A program made the translations under genes and the position numbers. The notes under the pieces were generated by a model. It was not told the DNA's origin, searched no databases, and saw only the letters and a program-made list of their open reading frames with translations. A stretch of DNA of 64,000 nt from Halichondria panicea (taxonomy: Eukaryota; Porifera; Demospongiae; Suberitida; Halichondriidae): the NCBI RefSeq assembly GCF_963675165.1, contig NC_087381.1, forward strand, positions 3,782,001-3,846,000, given 5' to 3'. How positions within the stretch are numbered: position 1 is the first letter of the stretch; each line of letters begins with the position of its first letter. Positions 42,207-54,800 of this stretch are shown piece after piece.

Positions 42207-43600
42207 AGCTAAGTCCACCAGTCAAAAAAATACAAATAATGTATTCGAATGGTCAAAAGTTAAAGGTTGCAGAATATGCAAGACATCATGGCATTCGTTG
42301 TGCTGCAAAACGTTTTGGTATTCCTTCATCGAAGAAATTGACAAGGTACCATTAAAACCATCAAAACTTCTAAGAAAGAACAGAAAAGGCCAAGGACGAA
42401 AGGTCACCTATCCAAATCACGTTGAGGAAAAATTGAAGCAATGGATACTCGAAAAACGTGACGAGAGCTTCATTCCTGTAAGCACTACAATGATTAGAAT
42501 GAAGGCACTTTCGCTAATAAAGCCATACTTAAAGCATCTGATGGTTGGCTAAGAAGATTCTTGAGACGTAGTAATCTTGTTTTACGTGCCAGAACATCAA
42601 TGGCTCAAACTCTTCCTTCTGATTTGGAGAACAAAATTGCTCAATTCCGACAGGCTGTTTATGAAATGAGACTTAATGGCGACTTTGAGTATGACTTAAT
42701 TGCGAACATGGATGAAACTCCTGTTTTTTTTTTTACATGGTTCCTTCAAAGACAGTTGACACCAAAGGTAAAAGGAGTATTCGAGTTAGGACAACTAAGT
42801 CCGAAAAACAGCGCATCACTGCTGTTTTATCTTGTACGTAATCAGGCAAAATGCTCCCTCCTATGGTTATATTTAAAGGAAAAACGCAGCGAGTAATTAA
42901 GGATATCTCCAATTCTCATGGTGCAGTTGTTTCCTTTCAAAAGGAAGCGTGGATGGACGAGATGCAAATGATCAAATGGATCGACGATGTATGGATCAAG
43001 TATACTAAGAAAAGGTGCTCGCTGCTTATTCTCGACTCCTGCACCGCACATCTGACCATGCGTGTACAAGACTCATTCAGACTTTCAAACACGAGTGTAT
43101 TGGTTATTCCAGGTGGGTGTACATCAGTGCTCCAGCCACTAGATGTCAGTATCAATAAGCCAGTGAAGTCAGTTTTGCGGAAATGTTGGGAGACGTATAT
43201 GATAGAGCAAGTGGATACTAATGGGATATATCACATAGCATTAGCAAGCCGACAAAGCAACATCTTGTCAACTGGATTTGTGAAGCTAACGAAACGCTGG
43301 ACAGCAATCCCACGATTGTCAAGAAATCATTCCTCGTGACAGGAATATCTAACGCTCTAGGAGGACACAAAAGTGAAATGATCAGAGACAGTGTTGTTCA
43401 AAAAGAAATGGAGTTGAAATATTTGGAAGTGAGTCAATGGGCTATTGTTCTGAGAATCAAAGTGACAATGATCCGTTTTCAAGCTCTGATGAGTCAGCAT
43501 CTGATCATGATACGCCATTGCACAGTGATGATGATAGTGACTCTATCTGTTCACCTGACTTTGAACCCCTATCAGATATTGATTGTGACTGAAAACTGTA
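42207..43600 (+). pseudogene. Pogo/Tigger-type DDE transposase, multiply frameshifted
   Basis: Remnant of a Tc1-mariner superfamily transposase of the pogo/Tigger group. In order: a helix-turn-helix-like start (AEYARHHGIRCAAKRFGIPS), the CENP-B-like segment (WILEKRDESFIPVSTTMI), RRSNLVLRARTSMAQTLP, the first catalytic Asp in IANMDETPVFF, MLPPMVIFKGKTQRVI, the second Asp in LLILDSCTAHLT, and VIPGGCTSVLQPLDVSINKP. The frame changes near 42550, at a T-run near 42725, near 42845 and near 43240, so no full product can be made. An acidic tail follows to about 43590. An acceptor-like ATACAG precedes it at 42207. Confidence 0.85.
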
Positions 43601-44020
43601 TAGGTACGTACCAGGTACATTCTTAATATTTATTCAAGCAATACTGTTACAAAGATGCAATACAGTGTTAGGCCACTCCAAGTGATACTCTGGTTTCTGG
43701 TCCTGAAGTTTTTCTAATTGCATGCGGGCGGGCGGCTTTTGTCATTATCAATTTCACCTTATGAATCTCATTATTTTTCAAAATTAATGAATATCATTAT
43801 CACACTATTTTGTACCACATGGACCATTCTGCGCATGCATATATATAGTAGAGATAGAAATCCAAGAATAAAATCTGATGCGGGCGGTGGACCAGAAACC
43901 AGAATATCACTTGGAGTGGCCTTATGATAAATGTGACAGTGAAAACTGTATAGGTACGTACCAGGTATACATTATTTTATTCAAGCAATACTGTTACAAA
44001 GATGCAATACAGTGTTATGA
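43585..44020. mobile_element. PIF/Harbinger-type MITE flanked by direct repeats of about 80 bp
   Basis: The MITE 43671-43921 (251 bp) starts GGCCACTCCAAGTGATACTC and ends in the inverse (GATATTCTGGTTTCTGG in the arm), with TTA on both sides: the 3-bp target duplication of PIF/Harbinger. Outside it, the same segment of about 80 bp (GAAAACTGTATAGGTACGTA to GATGCAATACAGTGTTA) occurs at about 43590-43670 and 43937-44017, far longer than a target duplication. Confidence 0.75.
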
Positions 44021-44830
44021 TTAATTAATACTAACTAGCTTTAGGTCCATCAGATCAGAGTCCACCAGTACCATTTTCTTATCCAACAACAAATCAGACA
44101 ATTTATCAACCATTTTCTTCTTTGCCTTGAAGGTATAGATGCAGGGTACCGTATATCTTCTAATTTATCGGACAGCAAAAAATAATTATTTTGGAAATTG
44201 TCCGGGTATAATTGGAACAGATTTTTATAGAGCATGCAAAGTGTCTGGAATAATTAGAACAAGCAAGCAGCTGCATGTGAGCTAGCTAAGTTTAATAGAA
44301 CAGTGTGCGACTGAATAGTTGCACTAGCTATCTAAAACTAGCTCTCAAAGCTATCTAATTGCAGCACTCTAAGTCTTACACTTGCCGTCTATTCAACTTT
44401 TCAAGGGTATCGTCCGGATATTTAGAACAAATGTAATATTAAAGCACTGGAGTGTCCGTTGTATTAGAACAACGAAAATTGCCCAAAAGAGTGTCCGGGG
44501 TAATTAGAAGTGTCCGATAAATTAGAAGATATACGGTATTTCTAGTCCTCCTTGGAGAAGAACAGAACGTTGTCTTCTACCACTTTTTTCACAAGAAATG
44601 TAACCACCACGTTGAATAAAATGCCAGAATATTCGAGATAATTCCCTGGGCACATGTCCAATTACAGTGTCATTTTTAATAACACCAACTGCAAAAGCTA
44701 TCCTCTGGATTTCCATTTTCCTGTTTTGTCAACAGCTGTTCTCCTATTTGTGGATTCCACACATCTTTGTAGACATGGAACCCGCGTACACAACTTCTAA
44801 ACTGACAAAAAACATTTTAGCTGCAGAGCT
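44021..44830 (-). pseudogene. HIRAN-like domain ORF, split by a MITE and frameshifted
   Basis: Minus-strand coding pieces: 44830-44700 (GFHVYKDVWNPQIGEQLL, ENGNPEDS), then in another frame 44716-44537 (FAVGVIKNDTVIGHVPREL, FIQRGGYISC, QGGLEIP), then after the MITE 44148-44021 (FKAKKKMVDKLSDLLLD to the stop). The pattern (G-E-x-L, then N-x-x-D-x-x-A-V, then I-G-H-V-P-R) is that of HIRAN-type domains of DNA-repair and helicase proteins; this assignment is tentative. Dropping the 388-bp MITE and one TA restores the reading across the gap exactly. I have not named the host gene; the neighbours are transposon remnants. Confidence 0.55.
44149..44536. mobile_element. TCCGG-family TA-target MITE inside the HIRAN-like ORF
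   Basis: CCGTATATCTTCTAATTTAT at the left and ATTAGAAGATATACGG at the right, TA on both sides (44147-44148, 44537-44538). The 388-bp length and internal GTCCGG motifs match 17634-18011 and 24222-24599. This copy has the best-preserved pair of termini. Confidence 0.9.
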
Positions 44831-44849
44831 GCACGAAAGTTGCAGAGCT

Positions 44850-44935
44850 AGCCTCGGCCTAGCCTCGAATCCAGGCCGTATTTTAATCGGCCTGGTCTCG
44901 AGGCTAGCCTCGGCCTGGAATCGAGGCCGTGTACA
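44850..44935. repeat. Palindromic GCCTCGAATCCAGGCC cluster
   Basis: Repeated and inverted copies of GCCTCG..CCAGGCC and GGCCTGG..CGAGGC. Related motifs occur near 9780-9830, 20511-20550 and 52890-52930, suggesting a dispersed short element. Confidence 0.5.
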
Positions 44936-45885
44936 TACCTTAAATGGGGAATATTCGTTCTAATTACTATGGGACACCCTAATACAAGGGACACTTCGAC
45001 TTTAACGTAATTTTTCTTGCTCTATTCCAAGGGACGTACACTGCAAGCCGTAACAATTTTTTTGTGTCCCGGTAATTCGGGTGAATACGGTATACATTAT
45101 TGCATTTGGGAATTGTCTTCTATTGTTGAATTTTGCCCATGCAATTGTCATGTACACTGTACCTGTACAATATATGACAGTCACATGTCATGTAGTGCCT
45201 TTCATTCTATACATGTAGGTGTACTAGCGCCTTGTTAACCCATTCACAAGTTTTAGAATAAATCTGTTTGATGATCCCATTCTCTAGTAACTCTAGTGTA
45301 TCTATTCACAAGGGAGTTGTGATAGAGTTAGCCTCGTCCCCCCGGCTAATGTAATGTTAAATAGAGCCTGGTATTCGTTGTCAGGGTTTCATTAGAAGTC
45401 ATGTAGCTACATGTACACTGTAAAATCTACTGAAGATAGATTTACTGACCATCTAGAGGCTAAGTGTGTCTATCTGCTAGGGTTTCATTCTTGTATTATG
45501 AGTGGTACGATAATAATGAGTTTACAATTACGTAGCAGCTTAGTATTAATTATGAGCACCCAGTCTAACTACTTTGGGTACGAGTCAGTATTATCATCGT
45601 AACACTTACTGTACATGTATGCAGGTACATACATTGTACATGTATATACTGTTACATAATACTTATTCATGTATTTAAAATATGCCTCAATGATGAATGT
45701 TCTGCTCCATGCACATGCACAGGGTTCTCAGTTATTTGGACCTCATAATATGGACAACTGTAGTGTTGAGTTTAAAGTGAGCTTCGATCTGTATGTTAAA
45801 TGTATATAAATTATACTGCATGTTCACATTGACCACCTATCATCGTGTACCTGTACCATGTTCACATGTATACATGTATGTATAG

Positions 45886-48800
45886 CCTTTGACTGATGAA
45901 GAAACCAATCACACCAATAGAGATCGTAGTGAAGAGTTCAAAATTATTGAAGAGGTAGGTAACTTTTTCGTGAGTCTAAAAATGTTTGTGTTGTGTTTGT
46001 GAATTTTTTAGTCAGAGTACTTAGTCTAGAGCACCCATGCCTCTTTTTGTTGCGAAATCAGTACCTGAAGAATTCTTTCGAAAATGACCCAGTCAATATT
46101 ATACATGTACATGTACTTGTAGTAACTTGTGACCCTTAATGAATGTACTCGTATACATACATGTACCGTCATGCTTTGTTACAGTACTCATAATTCTTCT
46201 TTAATTGTAAGCGACATACTTCTGGAGGAAGTCAGTCGGTTTGTCACGTACAGTATGTAATGTGAAACCTGCCTATTGTAGTCGCCCTATAAGCAGGCCA
46301 CCCTCTATAATACAGCACATGCACATGTACAAGTCATGCTGTGAATTTGCCATATCATAGGTAATTATCGAAGGTGAGGATAATATGTTGGACGATGTTC
46401 GAGAATGGCTAAGTCGCACCAAAGAAGCTGTCACATTAGCCAACGAAAAAGGAGCGACTGCACTGCATCTCGCAGCGTCTAGCTTTAGGATTGAAGTTGC
46501 AAAACTGCTGTTGGAGAATGGTGCAGGTAATGAACATGCATACTATTGCTCTGTGTGACGCGACAAAGGTCCCTGTGTTTTCTCCCCATTTTGTCAAGTA
46601 TAATTATAGTGGATGTACATGTGTCATGTATAGCGCTCACTAACATTTCTGCCATGAGCACTTCTTAGTATTTGTACATGCAAGTGCATTTATTAACATG
46701 TAACATAATAATTATGTGTCAGTCAAGTCCTAGCTGTACATTACATGTACATGTACTTATTCAGGTTTCATAATTATGTGATTTGATCACATTATGATAT
46801 TCACTGCAGATCATAGAATGGTTGACCAGGAAGAGAAAACAGTGCTACACTATCTATGTGCACTTCCCAGTGTGAAAAACATCACTGCGTTTTTCAAATT
46901 GCTCCAGGAGAAGTAAGAACATAACTGTTAAAATTTGTCAAGCTAATTAAGTTTTAAAGCTAGCCACGCTGCGGGATAGCTGGATGACTTAATTAAGTGA
47001 TGATGAATCATGAGCAATTATTGCACACATAATTACTGTGCAATAAACCGTTTAAACATGATTGCATTCGATGAATCTCATTGGGCCTGGCTGTAGGTAA
47101 CATGATCAGCAATGAACGTATACTGTACAGTTTGTTTTTCGTGTATACATGTACAGAACCAATTAATGTACATTGTACCCTGTATATTGATGCTACACAG
47201 TTCGTATCAATTTAATTCACAGGATTGATGTTAATGATGTTAAGGCCGGTGATGATGAAAACATGACGTCACTTCATTTTGCTGCTGAGAATGGTCATTT
47301 GGAGGTTGTCATTGAGCTTTTGAAAATGGAGGCTGACATGAAAGCTCGTGATGATATTGGAGACACACCTGTCCACAAGGCCGCAGAGGCAGGACAGACC
47401 AAGTAGGGGAACTTGTACACTGTCCAAATTTGTTCTAGTTTTTAAAAAAAAGTTGTTTGAAAAAGTGCAATGCTGTAACGCACAGTTAGTAGCTATAATG
47501 TAGTATAGCAAAATAGTGGCCATTGTTTTTCAAGTCTGTCAAACAGAGATGCTTATAATTATAATGAAAGCACCGCGGGTGCTGATGCCTCGGTGGATGT
47601 GCCAAACGTACAGTACATCCAGTCTAGAGAGTAGAATACCACAATAGGTGAGTAGTTGTATTTATAAATGTATCTCGATTGATCAAGATTGGAACATTTC
47701 TAAGAAATTAGTGCTGATATCATTGTACAGGTGAATAAATATAAGCTACAACATTATGCAAAAATATTTCCCCAAAAGTTGTTGTAGTGGGAAATCATTT
47801 TAGGTGAAAATGGGATGATCGTAAAAGTAATGTGTGTAACATCAAGTATTTCTGGACAAAATGTTCTTATCAAAAGTTGACAATTTATTCAATCTTATGT
47901 AATTTTTGGACCTTAGCCGTAAGATCTTTTTCAAATCTCTTCCTTACCGAAACGGCACTAAAAACTAGCGATTTTGAGCACTGCGGAGGATGTGTAGATA
48001 GCAACATCGAACCTTTCATAAGATTAGCCAAACTTGTTGTGACTAAGTTCCAAACCTTAGCCGGAAACCGTTGGCCTTTTCTCTCCCTAACCGATTGCCA
48101 ACTACACGTATAACAATTGTTTACTGTTTTTATTAATCACCACAAACCCACCACCTTATGTTGTCATGGAAATTTTTTGGATATGTTGTGCTTATTTAAT
48201 CACCTACACAATGGTATCAGCAGATTTTCTTAGAAATGTTCCAATCATAAGATATTTACATTTAGTGCAACTAACATGTACAGTACTCGCACATTAAATT
48301 TTGTGGTATTCTACTCTCTAGACTGTACAATTATGACATAAAACTACTACGTGTAGCTATTGCTAATACACATGATATCATGATCGATGACCGTTGATTT
48401 TTTTTGCTGCATGCAGACAGAATCACAGGGAAAGTCGAAGATGATTGACCATGATTGTTGCTAAAAAGGATACCAAAAGTATAAAACTAATGGCTGCTCT
48501 TGCAGCTCTCTTCTCACCCTTGCAGCAACACCAATAGCCGTTCTAGTGCAGAGCTAAGTAGAGTAGCAACACTTCATGGACAACGCATTCTTCTGAAAAG
48601 GCTGCAATGGCATTCCTATTATTTTGCAAATCCACGAATTAAAATGACTAGAAGCCTAGATAGAAACTCGATTACTACATGTAATTAATTCTTGAACAGC
48701 TGTAGCAGTCTACACACACACACACACAAACACACTACCGTGTACCTCGCTTGCGCATGCACACCGAGGCATAATTATGTAGTGTGGTGCTAACTGCTGA

Positions 48801-51800
48801 CCAATAATGTACGTATGTATCCACTCGTAGAGTTCTGAAAGTGTTCTTCAAGAAGGATGCCTCATGTGCCACACTTTCTGGCTACAATGATGAGACCCCA
48901 TTGCATAATGCTGTGTATGGGGGACACATAGAAACCATCAAGTTTATCCTAGAGCACAAACCCAATGTCAATACCAGGTGAGTATCTTGCTCTGTCAGCA
49001 CAGGCCGTGGGCCAATAAACATTGAGCACCCAGCACTAGTGGCACACACTCATACATACACTGTGCATATACATGTAAATGCACTTGCAATAACCATAGA
49101 TTGAAAAGGAAGGGGATTGGAAACGCAAATTTTTGCGTGAAACACTCCGCGTTATAGGGCGTGGCTAAAACTACAAAGGGATTATTTTATAATCAGCATG
49201 CTCATTACCTGTCTTGGCTGCCATACAATGTGCTGTACATAGAAATGGTGAAATTGATCACTTTTAATGTTGAATATTTTAAAAAGTAAAGAGAATATAG
49301 CTCTAAAAGGTCGACTAAGCAACGCAACCACTATCACTAAACAAATAAATGCTATAAAAGAAGGAATAGCCCTTACTATGAAGTCGTGAGAGGTCAAGGC
49401 CCGTGGTGTGTCTAAAAGTATACTAAAGCAGTTTGAAGGACTATACTGCAAACGTTTATGAACAGTAAAGCTTATCCATGGCATAAAACCATTCTATATA
49501 GCACTTAGATACATAATAACCAAGTCAAGCAATGTCTTTTGCTGTTTAGGCTTCGCAGCAGGGAAAGAGAAAAGTTGACATGGAGTAATTCAAGCTATAC
49601 TTAACAAAACTAAAAACAGAGTAAAGACAGCGGACTTAGACAAGTTAGAGCTTGTCAGTGGTGTAAACTTACTTCTCTAGAGTAACCTCCCAGCGTCTGA
49701 GTGATCGCTAGTGCATAGGAGAGCTAGAAACAGTTGAAATACAACCAGAGTACGGTCATAACAAAAATAATTGCGAGCGCGAAATCATAACGCAGAGTGT
49801 TTCAACCATTTACACAGGGAGGCCTGGTCGTTTCCAATCCCCTTCCTTTTCAATCTATGCAATAACATACTATTCAGTCTCTACATGTGCTGTATAGACA
49901 TGTATGTACATATACATGTATCAATTACATTACCTGTAAGTAACTTATCTGGGTCAGTTACCGTTGCAAGCTAGGTGTTTGTTGGGTCGTAGCTTATCAG
50001 GTTTTCTCACTTTTTGTAGGCTCATGCATGCAGTGATTATCTATAACCTTAATTGTCACAATTTTCAGCACTAGCCTGAACACTATTTTGCTTCTGCCAC
50101 ATACATGTACATGCATACATTACAGGTCCACTAATGATGAAACTCCTCTCCATTTGGCAGCGATTGAAGGGAGCATTGAAATTGCCCAGCTTCTTCTCGA
50201 TGAAGGTGCTGAGGTCAACCCTCCTTCCAACAAGAAATTTACAGTAAGATGTGTGATTACGTAAATGTATAATAACTGATAATTCACCTGCACACGGGTA
50301 GTGATGTAAGACCTTGATTGTTGGTTAGTGCTTGTACAGCCAATTTATTAATACATGGCGCCATTCAATTACCTGGACTGTTAAATGAATGTAATTTTGT
50401 ACAAGCAAATTTACCTATAATATATAGACATTGTACATGCATGTACCTACTGTGTACGTGCTAGCCTCGTCCCCAGGCCTAGTTGTCTCTATTATAACTC
50501 TAGGTCGCCAACTAGGCCTGGTAAAGATTTTATATGATCGTGCCTGTCATGTTGGTAAACTGTATCGTAAAACATGTTGTAAAACTAGTTGTGCGTGGCT
50601 TATAACCTTACCAAAACCACTGCACTGAGAGCTAGCTATAGCTACCGTAGCTTTATAAACTAAGACCATGCATATGCTACCTCTAGTGTCAGAAGGCACA
50701 TATAGATCCTTAATATCCAGATGTTAAAAACATATTCCAGAACTTGGCATGTACATGTAGCATTAACTTGAGACAACTCGACCTGGGACGAGGCTACATG
50801 TACATATGTGTGTACATGGCGTGCTTTCAACTTGGTGTGGCAGTCTAATCATGATGTTCCAATCTCTCCTCCAGAAATCTCCCTTCCACAAGGCTGCTTT
50901 CTACGGTCAAACAAAGTTGGCAATCTTTCTTCTGGAGAAGAATGCTGATGTCAGCAATGCAGCATTCAGAGATGTCATCTCCGAGGGCTATGAGTAAGTC
51001 TATTATAATTTTACTTAAGTAAGTAGTTAATGTTGTGTGCTTCAGGACCATTGCTAAGGCAATCATTGAAAAGCACCAGTGGCCACTCGCTCTTCGTGGG
51101 AGATACAAACGCCGGGGAAAGTATACGACAGCTTTGAGGGAACTGATTGTGAAAATGCCAGGTATTGTGATATAAGACCTATTCGTATGTGTATGTACGA
51201 TGTACATGTAGCTTGCTGTGTGCATGTACATGCATGCACATGTACTGTAGCTTTTATGTTATTAACAACAAACCATTTTTAATACACATGCATGCTTTAC
51301 AATTGTCAATGCTTTCTTCAGCTGTTGCAGAGCAAGTGCTAGATCACTGTATCGTTGAAAGTGCTGACAACAATGTTCATGAAGACACTAACTACAGCGT
51401 TGTTTACAACTATGAGTTCCTCGAAGATGTTCACGAGGGCTCTGGCTCTACGTAAGAATAATTACACACCTGGCTTACATGTATAATTGTATATACATTT
51501 CTACCGGTACATGGTATAATTATACAGTACATGTAAGTTTTTAAAGCTAGTGAAGTCCACTCTAGACCACTTTAAGTGTGATGCAGTTACAATAATTATA
51601 ATTACATGTATTATCTCACTGAAGACACTGAAGTACACATGTAGTTGTTCGAAAATAGAAAATAGAGTTTTGCCATTATTTTTATTACTTTCTCTTTTAC
51701 AGAGAAGTCTCAGAGGTGAGGACAAAGAATATAGTGAAATCTGACGAAGCAGATAGTGGGGGGAAGAAAAAGAAGACACATAATACTCATGGTTGCAGCT

Positions 51801-54800
51801 ATGAAGAAATTTGTGGCAGAGACTCTCCTCCCACTTGGGGTCCTTCTGCATTCAGCAAGGAAAAACATCCTCTGCAAATCATGGTACAGTTAGCCTCGAT
51901 TATCCAAACCCCTGAATTCTCGATTATCCAGATGAAAGATTCGGCCACATTTAATAGCAAACACGTACAGTACTTGCACATGCGATTTAAGTGTCCACGT
52001 GGTTGAATAAGTGTACTAGCTGTCTGAAAATGCATGTTCTATGCTTTGTGATTGCAGGTAGATCGAAAAGAGTTAAAACTGTTGAAACATCCAGTTGTCG
52101 GCTCTCTACTTCATTACAAGTGGAATAAATTTGGGTTGATTGGGTACATTGTCAATCTACTGACCTACGCCGTGTTCCTATCTCTGCTCACTGCTTTTGC
52201 CCTGCTAGTACCCAACCCACAGTCTCCTCAGTGTAAGCGCTGGGTACTCGTGTCATTGTGTAATGCAGCAGAGGCACTATAATTATGATTGTACATGATA
52301 ATGTTTATATTCTAGTCAATATTATTTTGTGAATACAAGTGCATCTACATGTACGTATTGGCATGTATAATATTGCATAATTATAGTACAACATTTTAAT
52401 GTACATTGTAACTGTGTTGTAAAGTTTGTATTTATTCTGCAGGTGTGAACAGCACAGTGCTTACAGAAAATGGAACATTGGTCTACTGTCCATTAAGTGA
52501 TATATTTTGATAAGGCCTGTATGAAGTTTATACTACACGTATTTGTACTGCAGGTATTAACAGCACAGTGCTTACAGAAAATGGAACATTGGTCTCCTGT
52601 CCATGTAAGTGAGAGTACAATGTACGTGCACACTAGAAGGTACACATATACTATATATAAATGAAAGCACCGGAGCCAGAGAGATACATGCTGTGCAGAC
52701 GTCACACGCACAAATTTGACCTACACCACCATTAGAGTACTTGTGAACTCCTCGCAGCCTTTAAAACCAGTATCTCTGGCTCCTAGTGAGTGAGGTGTTC
52801 TTGTTTAGTGTGTGGTGTGACGCTAAACAGGAACACCTCTTTAGGGCCAAGATACAGGCTGTGCAACTCAACTAGGCACCCAGATATGACTAGCCTCGAT
52901 TCCAGGCCGCGAAGAGAAAGGCGGCCTGGTATACTTTGTATGCACATGCGCGAAATAATTGACAGCAATTTCATCATACAAATTGTAAAAAAACGGACAA
53001 AGTTACAAAAAGGATAATTATGACAATGTGACCACAATGGCAGCTTTCAGAGACACTAATCAAAGTAAATAATTATGCTGCAGCAGTGTTGCTTGTTCTA
53101 GCTCTGTTTATCTAAGAGGCAGTTCAAGAAGGCCTCCCAGACAGCTAGAGCTGCCAGCTAGGAAGAGTGGTGGACTAATACATCAGTAGATCATTAATGA
53201 ATAACTTCCCGAGTGTCGAGTTAAAGCTTGCATTCAGGAGTGATCATTAGCTTCTTGATCTTCAGCAATGACTTCCTGTCGAACATAAAGGCAGAAGACT
53301 TGCCTGGTCCATATTACCACAACCTCATCACGTCAGGGGACCCACAGGAACACATGCTTTTCCCCTAACATCTGTAGACTTGGCTTGATACAATAAAGGG
53401 CGTAAGAACTCAGTTATCTTTGCACAATACTTCTATGTAACTTTACGCTCTCAACAACAACCCCGCAATAACCACGCCCATTATTGGCCGGCTTCTTCCG
53501 GTTGTTCCTGTTTAGTGGCCCTACATGTGCATATGCACATCGAGGCATAATTATAGTGTATCAATTAGCATGCATGTAAAATTAATTAATGCAATGCATA
53601 AATTATTATAATATGAAGCTGTGTGTAGCCTCCCCACTGTGCAATTAATGTCATTTTCTCCATGTAAATTAGTCAAGCACTATATTTATCTTGCAGCTAC
53701 TACAGATGAGTTAAAGGCATTTATCATTGCATCATCGGCTATTGTACTGCTCTTGGCTTTAGCTCGGTTTTTCTTTGAGATAATCCAGCTCTACACCAAA
53801 AGATTGTCTTACCTTACTGACTGGATTAACTGGGTAGAAGTCATTCAATATGTCACTACAATAGTATTTGTGGTGGTGTATAATACGGACAATTTCTGTG
53901 TCTTGAACTGGCAGTGGCAAATTGGAGTGATTTCCATATTCCTTGGGTGGATTAATCTCATCGTGTTTTTTTCAAAGCTACCGTTTGTAGGGATTTACGT
54001 TCTCATTTTGATTAAAATTTCCATTACCTTCTTCAAGATGCTGCTCTTGACCATGCTGTTGATAGTGTCCTTTGGGATACCATTCTTCATGGTTTTCTTT
54101 GACGCGAATGCCATTGTAAGTCATTGTACGTGCATAATGTATATGTAGAGCTTTTTATGGTTTGCACATTTGCACTTACATAGCTTTAATCATTACAGCG
54201 TTCTCCATTTTCGGATGTTCCCCGATCGTTGCTGAAAGTGATGACCATGACAACTGGTGAGCTGGACTATGACACAATTTTTCGTCTGGACCCGTCTGGT
54301 GGAAGTGATGATGCAGAAGAAATACGTTTCCCTCCGATTTCATTTATTCTCTGGATCATGTTCATCATACTAATGCCAATTATCCTTACCAACATGTTGG
54401 TATGTTCGTTCGTACTGCTTGTTCTAAACGGAACGTTACGTTATCAAATTAACGTTTCTGTTTGCCACAAATACAAATGTAGTAGCAATGTGTTTTCCAC
54501 TCTATGCAGTATGGAGACAGTTTTTTTCTTCTTATTCTCACAGACTAGTTTAGCAGTCGGTGACACTGAGGAAGTTCAGAAGGAAGCACAACTGCAAAAG
54601 CTTGCACTACAGGTAAGCCAAATGGAAAGCACGTAAAGGTGCTGTTGCCTCGGTATGACTAAGATTAGATTACCTCACCTTGCATGCGCAGTGTGAGTCG
54701 TGTGCACCATGAAATTAATGTGTATTCGTATTTATTATTGCAGCATTTTGCTGGTTCCTAGCTGTCTTACTTAATTATAATTATGCTAGTGCTTATGCTT

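Larger units (their letters stand above)
33376..45840. other. Transposon island replacing the TRPA promoter and first exon in block 2
   Basis: Sequence without counterpart in block 1, starting inside the CSN4/TRPA bidirectional promoter and ending in TRPA intron 1. It contains genes or remnants from KDZ, Crypton, piggyBac and pogo/Tigger transposons, a HIRAN-like ORF, a telomere-like tract and a minisatellite. Common outer termini for the whole island were not found. Confidence 0.75.
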
